Shown here: positions 24,301 to 35,755 of the stretch, one piece after another
Layout of the letters: each line of letters begins with the position of its first letter
Numbering within the stretch: the stretch's first letter is position 1
Origin: Rhexocercosporidium sp. MPI-PUGE-AT-0058
Taxonomy: Eukaryota > Ascomycota > Leotiomycetes > Helotiales
Reading direction: 5' to 3'
Length of the DNA stretch: 64,000 nucleotides
NCBI GenBank assembly: GCA_020746875.1
Contig: JAGTJL010000017.1
Coordinates: 558,001-622,000, forward strand
Made by a program: the position numbers and the translations under genes
Notes under the pieces: generated by a model
Database searches by the model: none
Seen by the model: only the letters and a program-made list of their open reading frames with translations
Told to the model about the DNA's origin: nothing

Positions 24301-25329
24301 CAATCTCTCCTGTAAGCATGTCAGCCTGGCTGGTGATCAATCACCACAATCATGAAAGAATAATTCTGCCAGGGCCAGGGTGCCTGTGAGTCCGTATTGA
24401 TTTTCGTGATGATTTCCCCAGGGATGCAGCGACTCGCCGAGTCCGATACTCCACTCTCGGCCCCCTGGCCTAAGTAAACCTGCGCCTGGACCGATCTTTA
24501 CCATACCGTAGGTTTATCGAATTTGTTCAGCTGTGGGTTATCGCTTGCATGAAATTCCATATCCGTATGCTGCTGAAGATCTTTTGCTGAAAGCGTCAGT
24601 GGGTTGGGTTCCGAAAGCAATCTGCACCGGGTGGTTGGCAGCCTGCTTCAAATAGCTTTTTATAGTGAGGGGACCCTTTTCTTTCAGGTCTGCAGTAGAG
24701 ACATGGCGTATTAGGGAGCGGGATGTTGAGTGGGGGTTCGTGAACCATCCCGCGTAAGCCCATGGATAAGCCGAGAGCACCAATGGTTGAGTTGAATTGA
24801 GGTCTCGCCATGACAACGCCTTCACCACACGCAGACATGTAGTGCGACCGAAGAAGCTTCAGTTATCTTCGGCGCAGTTCTTGTACAACTCTCCACTGTG
24901 ATGCCGAAGAGCATTGCGTGATGTGAGGTGTTACAGGCTGTCCTACATATGCATCATCCACACCTCGCTCATGCGGTTCTCTTGAAAATGGATGAGAGCG
25001 CAAGCCACGTTTGGGATATTCGGGAAATCCTCTACTTGCATTCCGCAATGGTTGCAGCTCATGCGGGTGGTGTTGTCGTGCAAGCTTTTGCCAACTGCTT
25101 GTCAATCATGTATGTGATTCGTTAATGCTATCTACTGTACTCGGTGAGAACTTCGGTATTGCTAGTTGAGGAGTTATTGCAGAGGGAATGGTCGTATTCG
25201 TTCTCTCGGGTTCCTCATTCTGTTTCTTCTCCCTCACCTCCCGTATATCAAACCGCTTCGAATTGAATGCCAGAGTCTTTTCTGATGACTCTAATCGTTA
25301 ATCGTCCCCTACTTCAAGCAGAAAGATTA
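21353..25329. other. 4-kb gene-free region
   Basis: This is the longest non-coding span in the window. It contains the promoter of the gene at 20474-21352 and the 3' flank of the minus-strand gene ending at 25330. A short homopolymer-A run is at about 21748. Overlapping open frames on both strands at 22025-23079 have low complexity and no family resemblance. A long 5' UTR or non-coding RNA cannot be excluded. Confidence 0.45.
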
Positions 25330-27458
25330 TCAACTTGAGCCAAACCCCTCGATCCTCGACTTCAATTCCTCTCCAGCAACCAGGACTGCTTTCTCATCTC
25401 GTGTATATCTGGAGAGGTCTTGCAAAATCGACGGTTTTGTCCATTCCCCAACGATTGCTTCTCCCGACACAGTGAAGATGTGCATTTCTGCGTTTAAGAT
25501 TTCGATCATGCACGTCTCTCTGTCACTTCTAAGCGGCTCAAATCCAGATTTACCCGGAGAGAGTGGCTTGCTTGTAAGAGTCACAGTTCTCTTGTTCGGA
25601 TCGATATATAAACCCGTCTGCAGGTTTTCTGCAGCATTTGAGTTAGAGTGTTGCCCTCCCATCCAATATGGGATCTCAGCCAAAACGTTTTCGTTATTCT
25701 TAGGACTTCCCATGGCTACCCGAGCGAGTGCCAATTCTGTGATGTGAGCAGCGCTACTGTCCCCACTCAACATCTTGACAAGATCAACTCCATCTCCTTT
25801 CCATTTCGCTACTTGTAGTTCAGACCACAGTTGCAGCATCAAACAATCGGAGCTGGAGGCACGACTGACACAGTATACGGCTTCCCCTTCATGTTCATCC
25901 GTGGTGAAAAGCGGGCCAGGAAGATAAATCCCCAACACTGGGTCTGAGTCAGTTGGTTGCTGGCTTGACGAGGTGAAGAGTACGAGGTAGTGACTCGTAA
26001 TCCTGCTTCTAGTTGCCTTTTCGCAAAGTGCTTTAGCGAGACGTGTGATAGATAGGAAAGTGCTTTCCGTTCTCGAGAGAGGAGACGTTTCGGTAAAAGC
26101 AATTCGCGTATCATCCATTGACAACCGTTCTCCATACCTTGCCAAAGCGGAAGTTTGTGGAATGAAGAGCGAGAGCGCGCCTAGTGTAACCTCGTAGTTA
26201 GGCACATCACATGTTAATTTGTCGTCGGATGATAATCCGGACATGTGTTCTTGGGGCTGGAAGATCATACTCCAGAGCTGTAGAAAGCGCAGGTGGAGAT
26301 TTGGCTGAGTGTGTTGTTAGTCTTGATCATCGCTTCTATTGGCTCGAACTCACCAGACGATCTATCATTCTGGTGATATCGTCGGCTGTGAGAACGTCGT
26401 CATCTTCGTCATCTTCACTTCCTTCTCGTTTCTCTGCCGAGTGTGATTCGAAAACTATCATTTTAGACAGCTTTGCACCTTGTTCTGAGAAGGCATGTAG
26501 ATCCCCAAGATGGAAGAACCTTCCCCATTTCCCTTTCCGCAATCGTAAACGGATCAGCACTTCTATTAGGGACTGCACGTTCGTCTTCGTAGCCCGATAT
26601 ACACACTTTGTGCCTCTGCTCTTATCATCAAACAATGCATTGGCAGCAGGCTCAAGCTGCACAGGTGACGGAGTATTCGGAAGGGGGGGTTGTGGTTGTG
26701 TCATAGAGATGACATCCATGATGTCGCTCACCACAGCCTCTCGCCCATCTTTAAAATCGGCGTCCAATTTGGCATCGGAAGGCAACGAAATACTTCTCAA
26801 CATCCTCTCCCAAGTCTTCCTGTGAAAGTACTCATCTTCATGCCGCCAGAACCAGTCACCTTCCTGAGTTCCGAGGAAATCATTGGCTTGCAGTGCAAGC
26901 AAGGCGACGCCTCGGTGGAAAGCACTCTCGTCGATTCGTGACTGGTCTACCTCTCCGCGAGGAAATGGATGGCAACTATAATAGCTGAAGGAGCGCCATA
27001 GTAAACTGATGGTTTGATTTGAAAGAAAGTTCGAATCATGTTTAGTGCGGATATAATTTCCGAAGCATTCTTGGTTCCAATCTGGAACTGTCAGTGGGTC
27101 TCTCAATAAGTGATCAATAAAACACACATTCTACCTCTATATCTGCGTCCTTGATACAGAAATCTCTAAATAGCTGTGATAATCTGATCTCGTGTTCTCT
27201 CAAGGCAGGCTGCAAGACCTTCGAGAAATCGTCAAGAATGGAGTCTAAATGCCAGGTCAGCAAATGAAGAGAGATGGGTAAAGTGAACAATAGAAAAGGC
27301 ATCCTACCTGGGTTAGCACTTTCGAGATACCTCTTCACTTTTCTTTGATATGGGAATATCGTCTGGTAAAGCGCGCCCAAAAGGAGAAGGCCAACGTCTC
27401 CAATTGTTTGGTTAGCCATCCTTTTGCTATGTTTACTTTTTTTCTTACCTCGCTCCAT
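25330..27458 (-). CDS. Uncharacterised fungal protein
   Basis: About 649 aa in four exons: 27458-27308, 27244-27128, 27087-26354, 26277-25330. The second intron uses a weak GTGTGT donor; its acceptor is either 27088 (40 nt) or 27082 (46 nt), both in frame. The start ATG at 27458 begins a basic run (MERGKKKSKHSKR), and a second ATG lies 13 codons on. The N-terminal part is helical, with an acidic patch (EDDEDDDVLTADD) near residue 330. The C-terminal half reads like a beta-rich domain (HYLVLFTSS, DPVLGIYLPGPLF, LQTGLYIDP). Its layout faintly recalls TLDc domains, but I see no defining motif and do not assign it. It is divergent from PSY2, with 1.6 kb between the starts. Confidence 0.68.
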
Positions 27459-29063
27459 GACCCTGGAACAAAAGAAAGTTGCTATTCTCCCAGCAGAGGC
27501 CAAGTATGCCGAGACGATGAACAACTGTTGTCGCCTGTGGCTGATCGATAAGTGGCGGTTGGATACTGATGCCTGGTCGGTAGCCACGCCTTAGGGTAGC
27601 GAGGGGTTTACATCTGACGAAATATGAAGTTACTTCTAAATATATCCCGCCCGCGGGACGATTACTAGTTTGAGAATAATATCAAGAAAGAGGTTTCTGA
27701 GTTTCTAGAAACACAAAAGTGCATCTTAAAAGAGCATAGTTGCTCAAAATGACTTTGACCTCATCTGATCCGATGTTGGGGAAACGACGGGGACACTGTG
27801 TTCGTTTAAACTTGCCTTGGACAGGCGGGGAAAAGCAGCGGGGGTTTCAAAATTTAGAACCGAAAGTCAATTTCTGTCTTGATATCGTGTGCTTGAGCCC
27901 GAGATATTAAATTTAGTTAAATATAAGCTCGAACAACTCCCCGAGCCACAACCTACGGTGTAGTATTCATGTGTAAGAAGGTCGTAGTGCTTGGAGAAGG
28001 TTTTTCTTCCTTCCTCCTCTTGATTCGAAGGTCTCTGTGCTCAAGTCATAACTGGACACGAGATACACACTTGGACCCTCAAAGGACGGACAAAATCATG
28101 TTCTCGGTCTGCTAACCTCTCCTCAATGCCTAGCGGCTGCGGTACAGTACGGCTAACCTCCTGCATAATATGAGGAGCTTTTCGAGGCGGCGCCCCAAAA
28201 CAACCATTCGAACCCCTCACAACTCATCCTATCTCATCTTTGTACCTGACAGAAAAATGGCAAAACTTTGAGCCGAGACCACAATATTTGGCAAGTTCAG
28301 AGAGGACATGGCTTGACTTTCATAAGTTCTTGTTGATATTGATAAAGGGAAGCCCCAAATTAAGCTCATATCACTCATATCTGAAACCACGGGAATGACG
28401 GAATTCTCGAGCTCACCGAGGCACTTGAGGAACGGCCAATCAAAGATCCAAAAATAGGAAGGTAGTCTAGGCAACTCCACTAAGTAAGGCCCGAGCGGCT
28501 CACAAGGGCACGTGACCGATGCCGAGTGACGTGGGAAGAAAGCAAGAGAGGCGGATGAAGTGGCAAGTACAACAGAACCACTCTCTGCAACCTACGATAG
28601 TGTAGGGAACATGTTTTAGATTGTGGCAATTGAATTGAACTGGACTTCATGCCTGCTTCCCCCACGTTGAGTGCCGTCCGTCAATCTGATCTCGACCCGG
28701 TATCGCGCTAAGCTAGCGGCGAGCGCATCCCATCCCATCCATCACCAGTTCTCGTCAACCCCCAAGCCCAGGCAAACAACGAACGTCCAACAACCCGGAC
28801 CGGCAGCGTCAGAAACACACGGCGCTCGCGGAGAACATCGCCGAAGAGTAAACAGAGTCGCGTCTGCCTCATACCGATCAAATCGCTCGCCGGCCTTGCC
28901 CCCTCCTTTCCGACGACGCGCGCGATCCATCACGGGCGCAAATCGCAAACCTCCATCCACCGTGGCGACGATCACCACCCAGACTCTCGCAGCCACGATA
29001 CACGTCACCCCATCTCCTGAAGATTGCTCTACGGAGGACCTCGACGGGGAACTACAACCATTG
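27459..29063. other. Divergent promoter region, with open ATG-less frame before PSY2
   Basis: It lies between the starts of the minus-strand uncharacterised gene and PSY2. From 28671 to 29063 the PSY2 frame stays open for 131 codons without an in-frame ATG, and this stretch is GC-rich and Arg/Pro-rich in translation. It may be 5' UTR. No other gene is seen. Confidence 0.45.
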
Positions 29064-31973
29064 ATGATGGCACAAGCGGTGCCTAACCCGCCGAACGACA
29101 AAAAGAGAGTGAAGGTTTACGAGCTGAAGAATAATGACTGGTTCGATCGAGGCACTGGCTTCTGTATTGCCTCGTTCATCTTTGTACGCCACGACCATTC
29201 CTGAACCCTCACGCGCATGCGCTCTGCTCGGGGACTATATGGTGTGAAATACTGTGCTGACTCCTACCGTGCAGAATGAAGCCAACCGTCAAGAGGAGCC
29301 CCGCGTGCTCGTGCAGTCCGAAGAGGAACCAGACAAGATCCTCCTAGAGACTCGCATCTGTAAAGAGGATTCATTCCAAAAGCAACAAGGTGAGAAAACT
29401 GGTGTAAGCTGTATGCCGGGCGAGGCTGATGTTCCTTTTAGATACGCTCATAGTATGGACCGAGCCAACAACGTCCATAGACATGGCCCTCAGCTTCCAA
29501 GAGGGAGATGGTTGTGCTGCTATATGGTTAGTCGAAACGCTGCTCTGTATTGCATGAATGTGGTGGAATTACTTGCTAATGTCGTATAGGAAATTCATCC
29601 ACAATATTCAACAACAGTTGCTCGCCATAGCAGGCCCAGGTGAGTGCATGATGTCAATCTGCGATTTTGCTTCTGCTAACTTCGACCCCTCAAGATGATG
29701 CTTTATCGGACGACATTTCTACCGATCCTTTCGTCAACAATCAACTCTCTCTTCCCAATCCTGGTCTAGGCAACTTGGCAGAGATCGAGTCACAAGTGCG
29801 AGGTCTGCATTGTACAGTTCAAGGACGGGAGGCATTGGTGAAGTACATCCTCAATGAAGAGAACAACTACATCCCCAAGTTGATTCCGTTGGTGGAAATG
29901 GCCGAAGATATGGAAGATCTGCCGAGTCTACACCGGTTATGCAACATCATGAAGACGGTCATATTGCTCAACGACGCTAACATTATGGACCATGTGGTTT
30001 CGGACGAGTTGATCCTCGGCGTGGTGGGAGCTTTGGAATATGACCCGGACTTTCCCAGCCACAAAGCCAACCATCGACATTGGTTAAGTAAGGAAGGAAG
30101 ATATAAGGAGGTTGTGCATATCGATGATGAAACGATCCGGAAGAAGATTCATGCCACGTACAGACTGCAGTATCTGAAGGACGTTGTGCTCGCTCGGATC
30201 CTGGATGATCCTACATTCTCTGTTCTTAATTCTTCGATTTTCTTTAACCAGGTCGATATTGTTGGTCATTTGCAGACGAACCCTGCCTTCCTCAAGGAGC
30301 TGTTTGGAGTATTTGGGCCACAAGAAACCGACCAAGAGCGTAAAAAGGAAGCTGTGTTGTTCATTCAACAATGCTGTGCCATTGCCAAAAACATCCAGCA
30401 ACCTACACGACAGCAACTTTACAACAACTTCCTTGGACATGGCTTGTTGTCAGTAATAAATTTCGCACTTCGACACAGCGATGTTGGCGTCCGGGTGGGA
30501 GCTACGGATGTACTGGTCTCCATGATCGATCATGATCCGCAAATGATCCGCCAAACGATTTTCCGACAAATCAATGAGAAGCAAACACCACTCACAGACT
30601 CATTGATCGATCTTCTTCTCGTGGAAGCAGACCTAGGAGTCAAGGCACAAATCGCAGACGCAATCAAGGTTCTACTTGACCCCGGATCGCAAAATGGACC
30701 GCTGGACAGTTTGTCTAGAGCGAATGGAGACATCGCAGGCAGAATGCGACCACAACCTGACCCCCAACAAGCTGAATTCGTGAAGGACTTCTACGATGAT
30801 TCCGCCAAAAAGTTGTTCAAGCCTCTGGTAGACTTGAAAGACCGAGACAACATGGATTTCAGCGTTCATCAAGTGTCCCTATTTATCTACCTTATCGAAA
30901 TCCTCTGCTTCTTCGTCAGACAACATACTCATCACAGCAAATACTTCGTTCTCTCTGAAAACTTGGGTCAACGCATTGCCCAGCTTCTCTCGAGTCCTGA
31001 GAAATACCTACGCCTGAGTGAGTAATGCCATCCATTCTTCCCAAACAATGCTAACGTATCATCAGCTGCGCTGAAGTTCTTCCGCAATCTAATTGGACTG
31101 CAAGACGAGTTCTACAACCAACAGATGACCCAAGGCAAGCTTTTTGAGCCAATCTTAGATCTGGTTATCGAAACAATGCCGCGTGACAATCTTCTAAACT
31201 CAGCTTGCTTGGAGTTCTTTGATTTCATCAAGCGTGAAAATATCAAGAACATTATTAGTCATTTGGTTGAGAATTACAGGGAAAAGTTGTCGAAGATCAC
31301 CTACGTCGACACCTTCAATAACTACATCATCCGATATGACCAGACGCAAGGTTTCGCCTCAAACATGGAAAGTTCGTTCTTAGATACTGAGGAAGATGCT
31401 ACACCCAAGCGACCGGAGACAGGCAGAGGGAACAGGTGGGAAGGAATCAAGGATCTCGACGCCCAGGAAGAAGAATACTTCAACACATCCGATGACGAAG
31501 AAGACGTGGCACTCAAGGCATCGTCCAATCGAGCAGCCACCAATGGCGCTTCGCCCGTATCGAAGCCACTGGTCGACTACAACTCTGACGAGGAGGACAA
31601 CATGGATACCGACCTATCCGCTGGCATTCTGGAAGGTGTGGACGAGAACACACCCCCTACGCCTTCGCCCAAGGATAGCAGCAATGGAGTCCATACTACT
31701 CTATCATCATCTGCGCTCTCGCCCCCAGAAAAGATGTCTGAGAAGCGCCGTCGTGAAGAGGAAGATGATGATGAGATGAGCAAGCTCACCCACCCTAAGC
31801 GCCGAAACTCAACTAGCTCCGCAGCATCCAACACGAGCAGTGTACTTAGGAGGAAAAAGAGCTTTAACAACCAGAATGGTAGTTCTGGTGGCAAGAACAA
31901 GATTGCTATCAGTCTGTCTCCTGCGATCAAGACCGGTGGTGAGAGTCAAGGTGGAGGAGACAGTGGTAGCTGA
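29064..31973 (+). CDS. PSY2: Protein phosphatase 4 regulatory subunit 3 (SMEK/Psy2)
   Basis: 866 aa in six exons: 29064-29183, 29275-29389, 29442-29526, 29590-29639, 29695-31017, 31066-31973. Two adjacent ATGs open the protein just before RRVKVY-like sequence (KKRVKVYELKNNDWFDRGTG), the known start of this family. Residues 14-110 form the EVH1/PH-like domain that picks substrates, with the WTEP strand clear. The large exon holds the SMEK domain and armadillo-type helices (about 160-560). The tail is acidic (NTSDDEED, YNSDEEDN) and ends with basic, serine-rich nuclear-signal-like stretches (PKRRNS, LRRKKSF). Psy2 joins Pph3 and Psy4 in the PP4 complex, which dephosphorylates DNA-damage checkpoint proteins, including gamma-H2A and Rad53, and acts in the nucleus. 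Length fits the family, and no key part is missing. Confidence 0.95.
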
Positions 31974-32765
31974 AAAATTCATCTCGATTCACAACAAGCC
32001 GAGGAAGCATCAATGGCGGCAAAGAGGGGAAGGCGTCTTGCTTGATAGGTGTATGGAGTTTTGGTCGAGTGATGTTGTTATTATGAGATGCCCATTTTCA
32101 TCTGGCTGTTGCTTGGCTGGGGAGGTTATTAACGAGCGAGACGGAGCATCTGATCATGATCACGGATTTGCTTGTTACGTGTATTATAGATAGGCTGGTT
32201 TGGGACACGAGAGATGATGCAGATAAAGATACCGTCTGTGTCTCACGACACGGATCCAATGAACATTTGATAAGCACAGCTGTTCTGTGCCTCCTCGAAG
32301 TTTTGCGATTCCATGAATGTTGTATTCCGAAGTGTTGACTTTCTCTGCAGACGATTCATTGCCCTCTCATAGCTAGGAGGACCACGATTTCTGCTTCGGC
32401 TTCACAATCAGCCAGATAAAAGCGAGGAACTCTGCAAATAAAGGGGTGCAGTAGCGAGCACAGCCTCAGCCTCGCATGTAGCCTCGCAAGCCACATACTT
32501 TTAGCGCCTCGGGCGCGCCAAATGACCCGACGAGCCTCGTCGTGAATCGTGTTCATAATCTCCCCCAGAAACTCGATTGCGCCCGACGACAACAATACTC
32601 TCAACTTCTTCTATACAAGCTTCAATTGGCTCGAGGCCATGCGTATCTAGGCGCTCCGGTCACATTTCGTGCGTGAGGCACTTTCAATGTCAAAGTTCGA
32701 TGATTCTTGCGCATTGCATAAATCACATTTCTCTTGAATCTTTCAGTCGTTTGCAACTTACAGCC
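31974..32765. other. Intergenic region PSY2-ALG5
   Basis: It contains the PSY2 3' UTR and the ALG5 promoter. Short open frames have no recognisable content. Confidence 0.45.
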
Positions 32766-34064
32766 ATGGAGGCCCTTCTCGAGCTCCCACAGAAGCTTCT
32801 CTGGGTAGTCTATGAGAATTTTGAACAAACGCCCTTACCTATTCTGCTTATATTAGCAATCACAACAGCTGTTACTCTTTTGACTTGTGTATGTAACCCC
32901 GCTATCCTTCAATCACAATCCACAAGCTGATCCAAACTCTTTAGATATACGCTGCGGTATTCATTCTGGCGCCTACACCGCGGCCTCCATTTTCATCAGA
33001 AAAAACGTACATTACTACAGCTCCGGATGGCTCTATCACAGAGCCCAAACCTCTTCCATGTTGGCACGACGAATGGCTCTCCCACCGGAAGGAAGCAGAG
33101 AACATCAAGGATTTCTCAGAGAAGCATACTGGCGATATCGAAGATGCAGAGCTAGAAATGAGCGTGGTAATACCGGCATACAATGAGGAAGAGCGCTTAG
33201 AGATTATGTTGGAGGAGGCTGTGCCATTCCTGGATGCTGAATATGGACGTACGCCTAAAAACAAGGGGGCTCCAAAAGGTGATGCGAGTGGTATGGGCGG
33301 CTATGAGATCCTAATTGTGGATGATGGGAGTAAGGATAAGACTGTGGAGGTTGCGCTGGCGTTTTCGAGGAAATACAAGTTGCATGATGTGTTGAGAATA
33401 TGCAAGCTGAAGGAGAACAGGGGGAAGGGGGGGGCTGTTACACATGGATTTCGGCATGTGAGAGGTGCATTTGCGGTCTTCGCGGATGCGGATGGAGCGT
33501 CTGCTTTTGCGGACCTGGCGAAGCTGGTAGAAGGGTGCAAAGCTGTAGCTGATCAGCCAAATCGGGCTGTTGCAGTTGGAAGCAGGTCGCATCTGGTGGG
33601 CAGTGAAGCAGTCGTCAAGGTCAGAAATCTTGTCTCAACTTTCGTTGAAAGTTACTAACTAAGGACAGCGCTCTGCGATTCGAAATGTCCTCATGCACTC
33701 CTTCCACGCTCTCCTTAAAATTCTTACACCTCCAGCCACATCACGAATCCGCGATACTCAATGCGGCTTCAAGCTATTTTCTCGAGCAGCTTTACCTCAT
33801 ATCGTCCCCTACATGCATGCTGAAGGCTGGATCTTCGATGTAGAGATGTTAATGCTGGCTGAAAGTGCTCCACCTGGAATCATTACTGGCAGGAAAGGGG
33901 AGCAGATTGGTACTACGCCCGGAATTCGGGTTGCGGAGGTGCAGATCGGCTGGAAGGAGGTCGGTGGGAGTAAGTTGAATGTTATATGGGATAGTTTGGG
34001 GATGGCATGGGGATTAGCCCTTCTGAGGGCGAGTTGGATGGCTGGTGTTTACAGGAGGCGGTAG
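32766..34064 (+). CDS. ALG5: Dolichyl-phosphate beta-glucosyltransferase
   Basis: 397 aa in three exons: 32766-32888, 32945-33619, 33669-34064. An N-terminal membrane helix (about 22-50, interrupted by intron 1) anchors it to the ER. The GT-A family 2 domain follows: VVIPAYNE at 115-122, IVDDGSKD at 165-172, and the metal-binding FADADGA with Asp222 and Asp224. The downstream blocks RDTQCGFKLF and EGWIFDVEML are typical of ALG5 and related dolichyl-phosphate transferases. It moves glucose from UDP-glucose to dolichyl phosphate on the cytosolic ER face, making the donor for the three terminal glucoses of the N-glycan precursor. Its 3' end converges on the caleosin gene, with 137 bases between stop codons. 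Confidence 0.95.
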
Positions 34065-34201
34065 CGAAACTAATGGATGTGCTTGGTGAAAATTTTGAGT
34101 CTGCCGGGTGTTCAAATGCATGTACCAAGTTCCCTGAACCAAAATACCTCGAGGCTCGCTTACAGGCTACAATAACAAATGGACACGGGCATCCATCCAA
34201 C

Positions 34202-35203
34202 TCAAGAGCCATTAATCATCCTCTGACTACCCCTTTTCTCTCTCCTAGCAGCAATCTCGAAGAACAGACTGCCATCATAAATCCGTCTAATATCCTCCTT
34301 CTTCATCCTTCCATCATCAGGCCACAACAAGATCCAAGTCGCAATCCCTAAAAATCTCCATTCAGCATTCAAACTCATACCCACAACACACATAATTCCC
34401 TCTTCTCTTCGGAAGATCAAAACACTCACATTCAAAGAGCGCGGCCCCCCACCCAACCGGATCCCCATAAAGCCTCTGCCCCTTAAAATACACCCAAACC
34501 TCCCCCATCGTAATCCCCAACTTATCACCCCCAGCATACTTCTCAAAAATATCCTCGAACTTCTGCGGCACGAAACGGCCCTCGGTATCATAAGTTCCAG
34601 AGTCACTACCGTGCTTGTCCTTGTGGATCCGCGCGATGTAGATGCGGAAGAGGGGGTCTGGGAGGAAGTGGCCTGGTGGTAAAGTTGGGTAGGAGAAGTT
34701 TGCGGGGATGATGAGGACGGAGAGGAGGGAGAGGATGATGCCATACCCCAGACGGTGGAAGCCGTTGTAGGTGTCCCAGGGGTGGATTATGCCGTCTGAG
34801 TCGGGGTCGAAGAAGGAGATGTGTTGTTGGAGAACCTGGGGTTGTGTTATTTGTGTTTCTTTTGAGGTGAAAGTGCAGGGTAGTTTGAAAGGAATGGGGA
34901 GGAAAAGGTGTGGGGAAGTTGTAGTTGAGATTACTCACTGTTTGGCCCTTGTATCTACGAGCCCAGTCTCCTTTCTGTGTCCCATCGGGCACTTCAACTG
35001 AAGCTGCTATATTTGCTCTTGGTGTCCCTAGCACAAAATCCGTTAATCAACACATGTATCAACAACATTTCAATACACCAAAATATACCTGGATCTTTTA
35101 ACTTCTCATCCCCCTTCTGAATAAAAGGTCGCCTCTGAACAGTAACAGGTACTTTCTCAATAGAAACATCGAACCCATCTTCTTCAGCCCTAGGTGGCGC
35201 CAT
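34202..35203 (-). CDS. Caleosin / peroxygenase
   Basis: 251 aa in four exons: 35203-35089, 35027-34939, 34835-34430, 34347-34202 (introns 61, 103 and 82 nt). The coding frame changes at each splice, so no single open frame shows the protein. An EF-hand loop is at 78-89 (Asp78, Asp80, Asp82, Gly83, Asp89). A hydrophobic segment (about 99-112) with a Pro-rich knot (YPTLPPGHFLPDP) inserts into the lipid-droplet surface. His73 just before the EF hand and His139 match the two haem-binding histidines of plant peroxygenases. The GSDSGTYD, FVPQKFE and LLWPDDG blocks complete the family signature. Caleosins bind calcium and haem, coat lipid droplets and oxygenate fatty acids with hydroperoxides; in fungi they affect lipid storage, sporulation and oxylipins. 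The family assignment is secure. Confidence 0.94.
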
Positions 35204-35755
35204 TTTACTTTGTTCCTCACCTTCGGAGGGGCAATTGGATGATGGAATACAAGTCCTGTGGAAGTGGTAGGTGAACTTGAGAAAAACAGAAATTCTATAG
35301 AGTAAACGGAAGTAAGTCTTTTTTAAACTCTTCCTTAGTTTGCTAATCGCAGTGCCTGAACTGGACTGTTGAAGTCAACGGTTTCGAGGTTATGCTGTTA
35401 GCTGCTTGAGCATTGCTGATGACGTAGGCAGAAATGGAGGAGAGGCATGTGAAATTTGCCTTTCATGTGAAACGTCATGTGTATTGGGGATTGAATACTC
35501 AAAACTCCGACGTAATTGAGTATTGGGATCATTGCAAAGCATTTGCGTGAGCAGCTACTGAGTACTCCGTTACTTGGTAGAGGAGAGGTGCAGATCTAAA
35601 TTACTTGCGCTCCAAAGCTTAGTCGAGCAACTCCACGATATCTTAAGAACAATCCAATCTATGTCAGCACCTGATTTCGAATTTCTCTTTGCATTCTGAT
35701 GACATGTGGTGTCAAAAAATCTAACCATAGGCATCGTAAATTGACAGTGCTTTTT
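35204..35755. other. Intergenic region, caleosin promoter and AFG2 3' flank
   Basis: Both neighbours are on the minus strand. No gene, repeat or RNA is visible. Confidence 0.5.

Noticed and set aside
28742..29101. 119-codon minus frame opposite the PSY2 leader
   Set aside because: Typical antisense openness in GC-rich sequence, with no signal peptide, domain or splice support.
34606..35034. 142-codon proline-rich minus frame over caleosin
   Set aside because: Only its first residues are real (caleosin exon 2); the rest is intron and an out-of-frame reading of exon 3.
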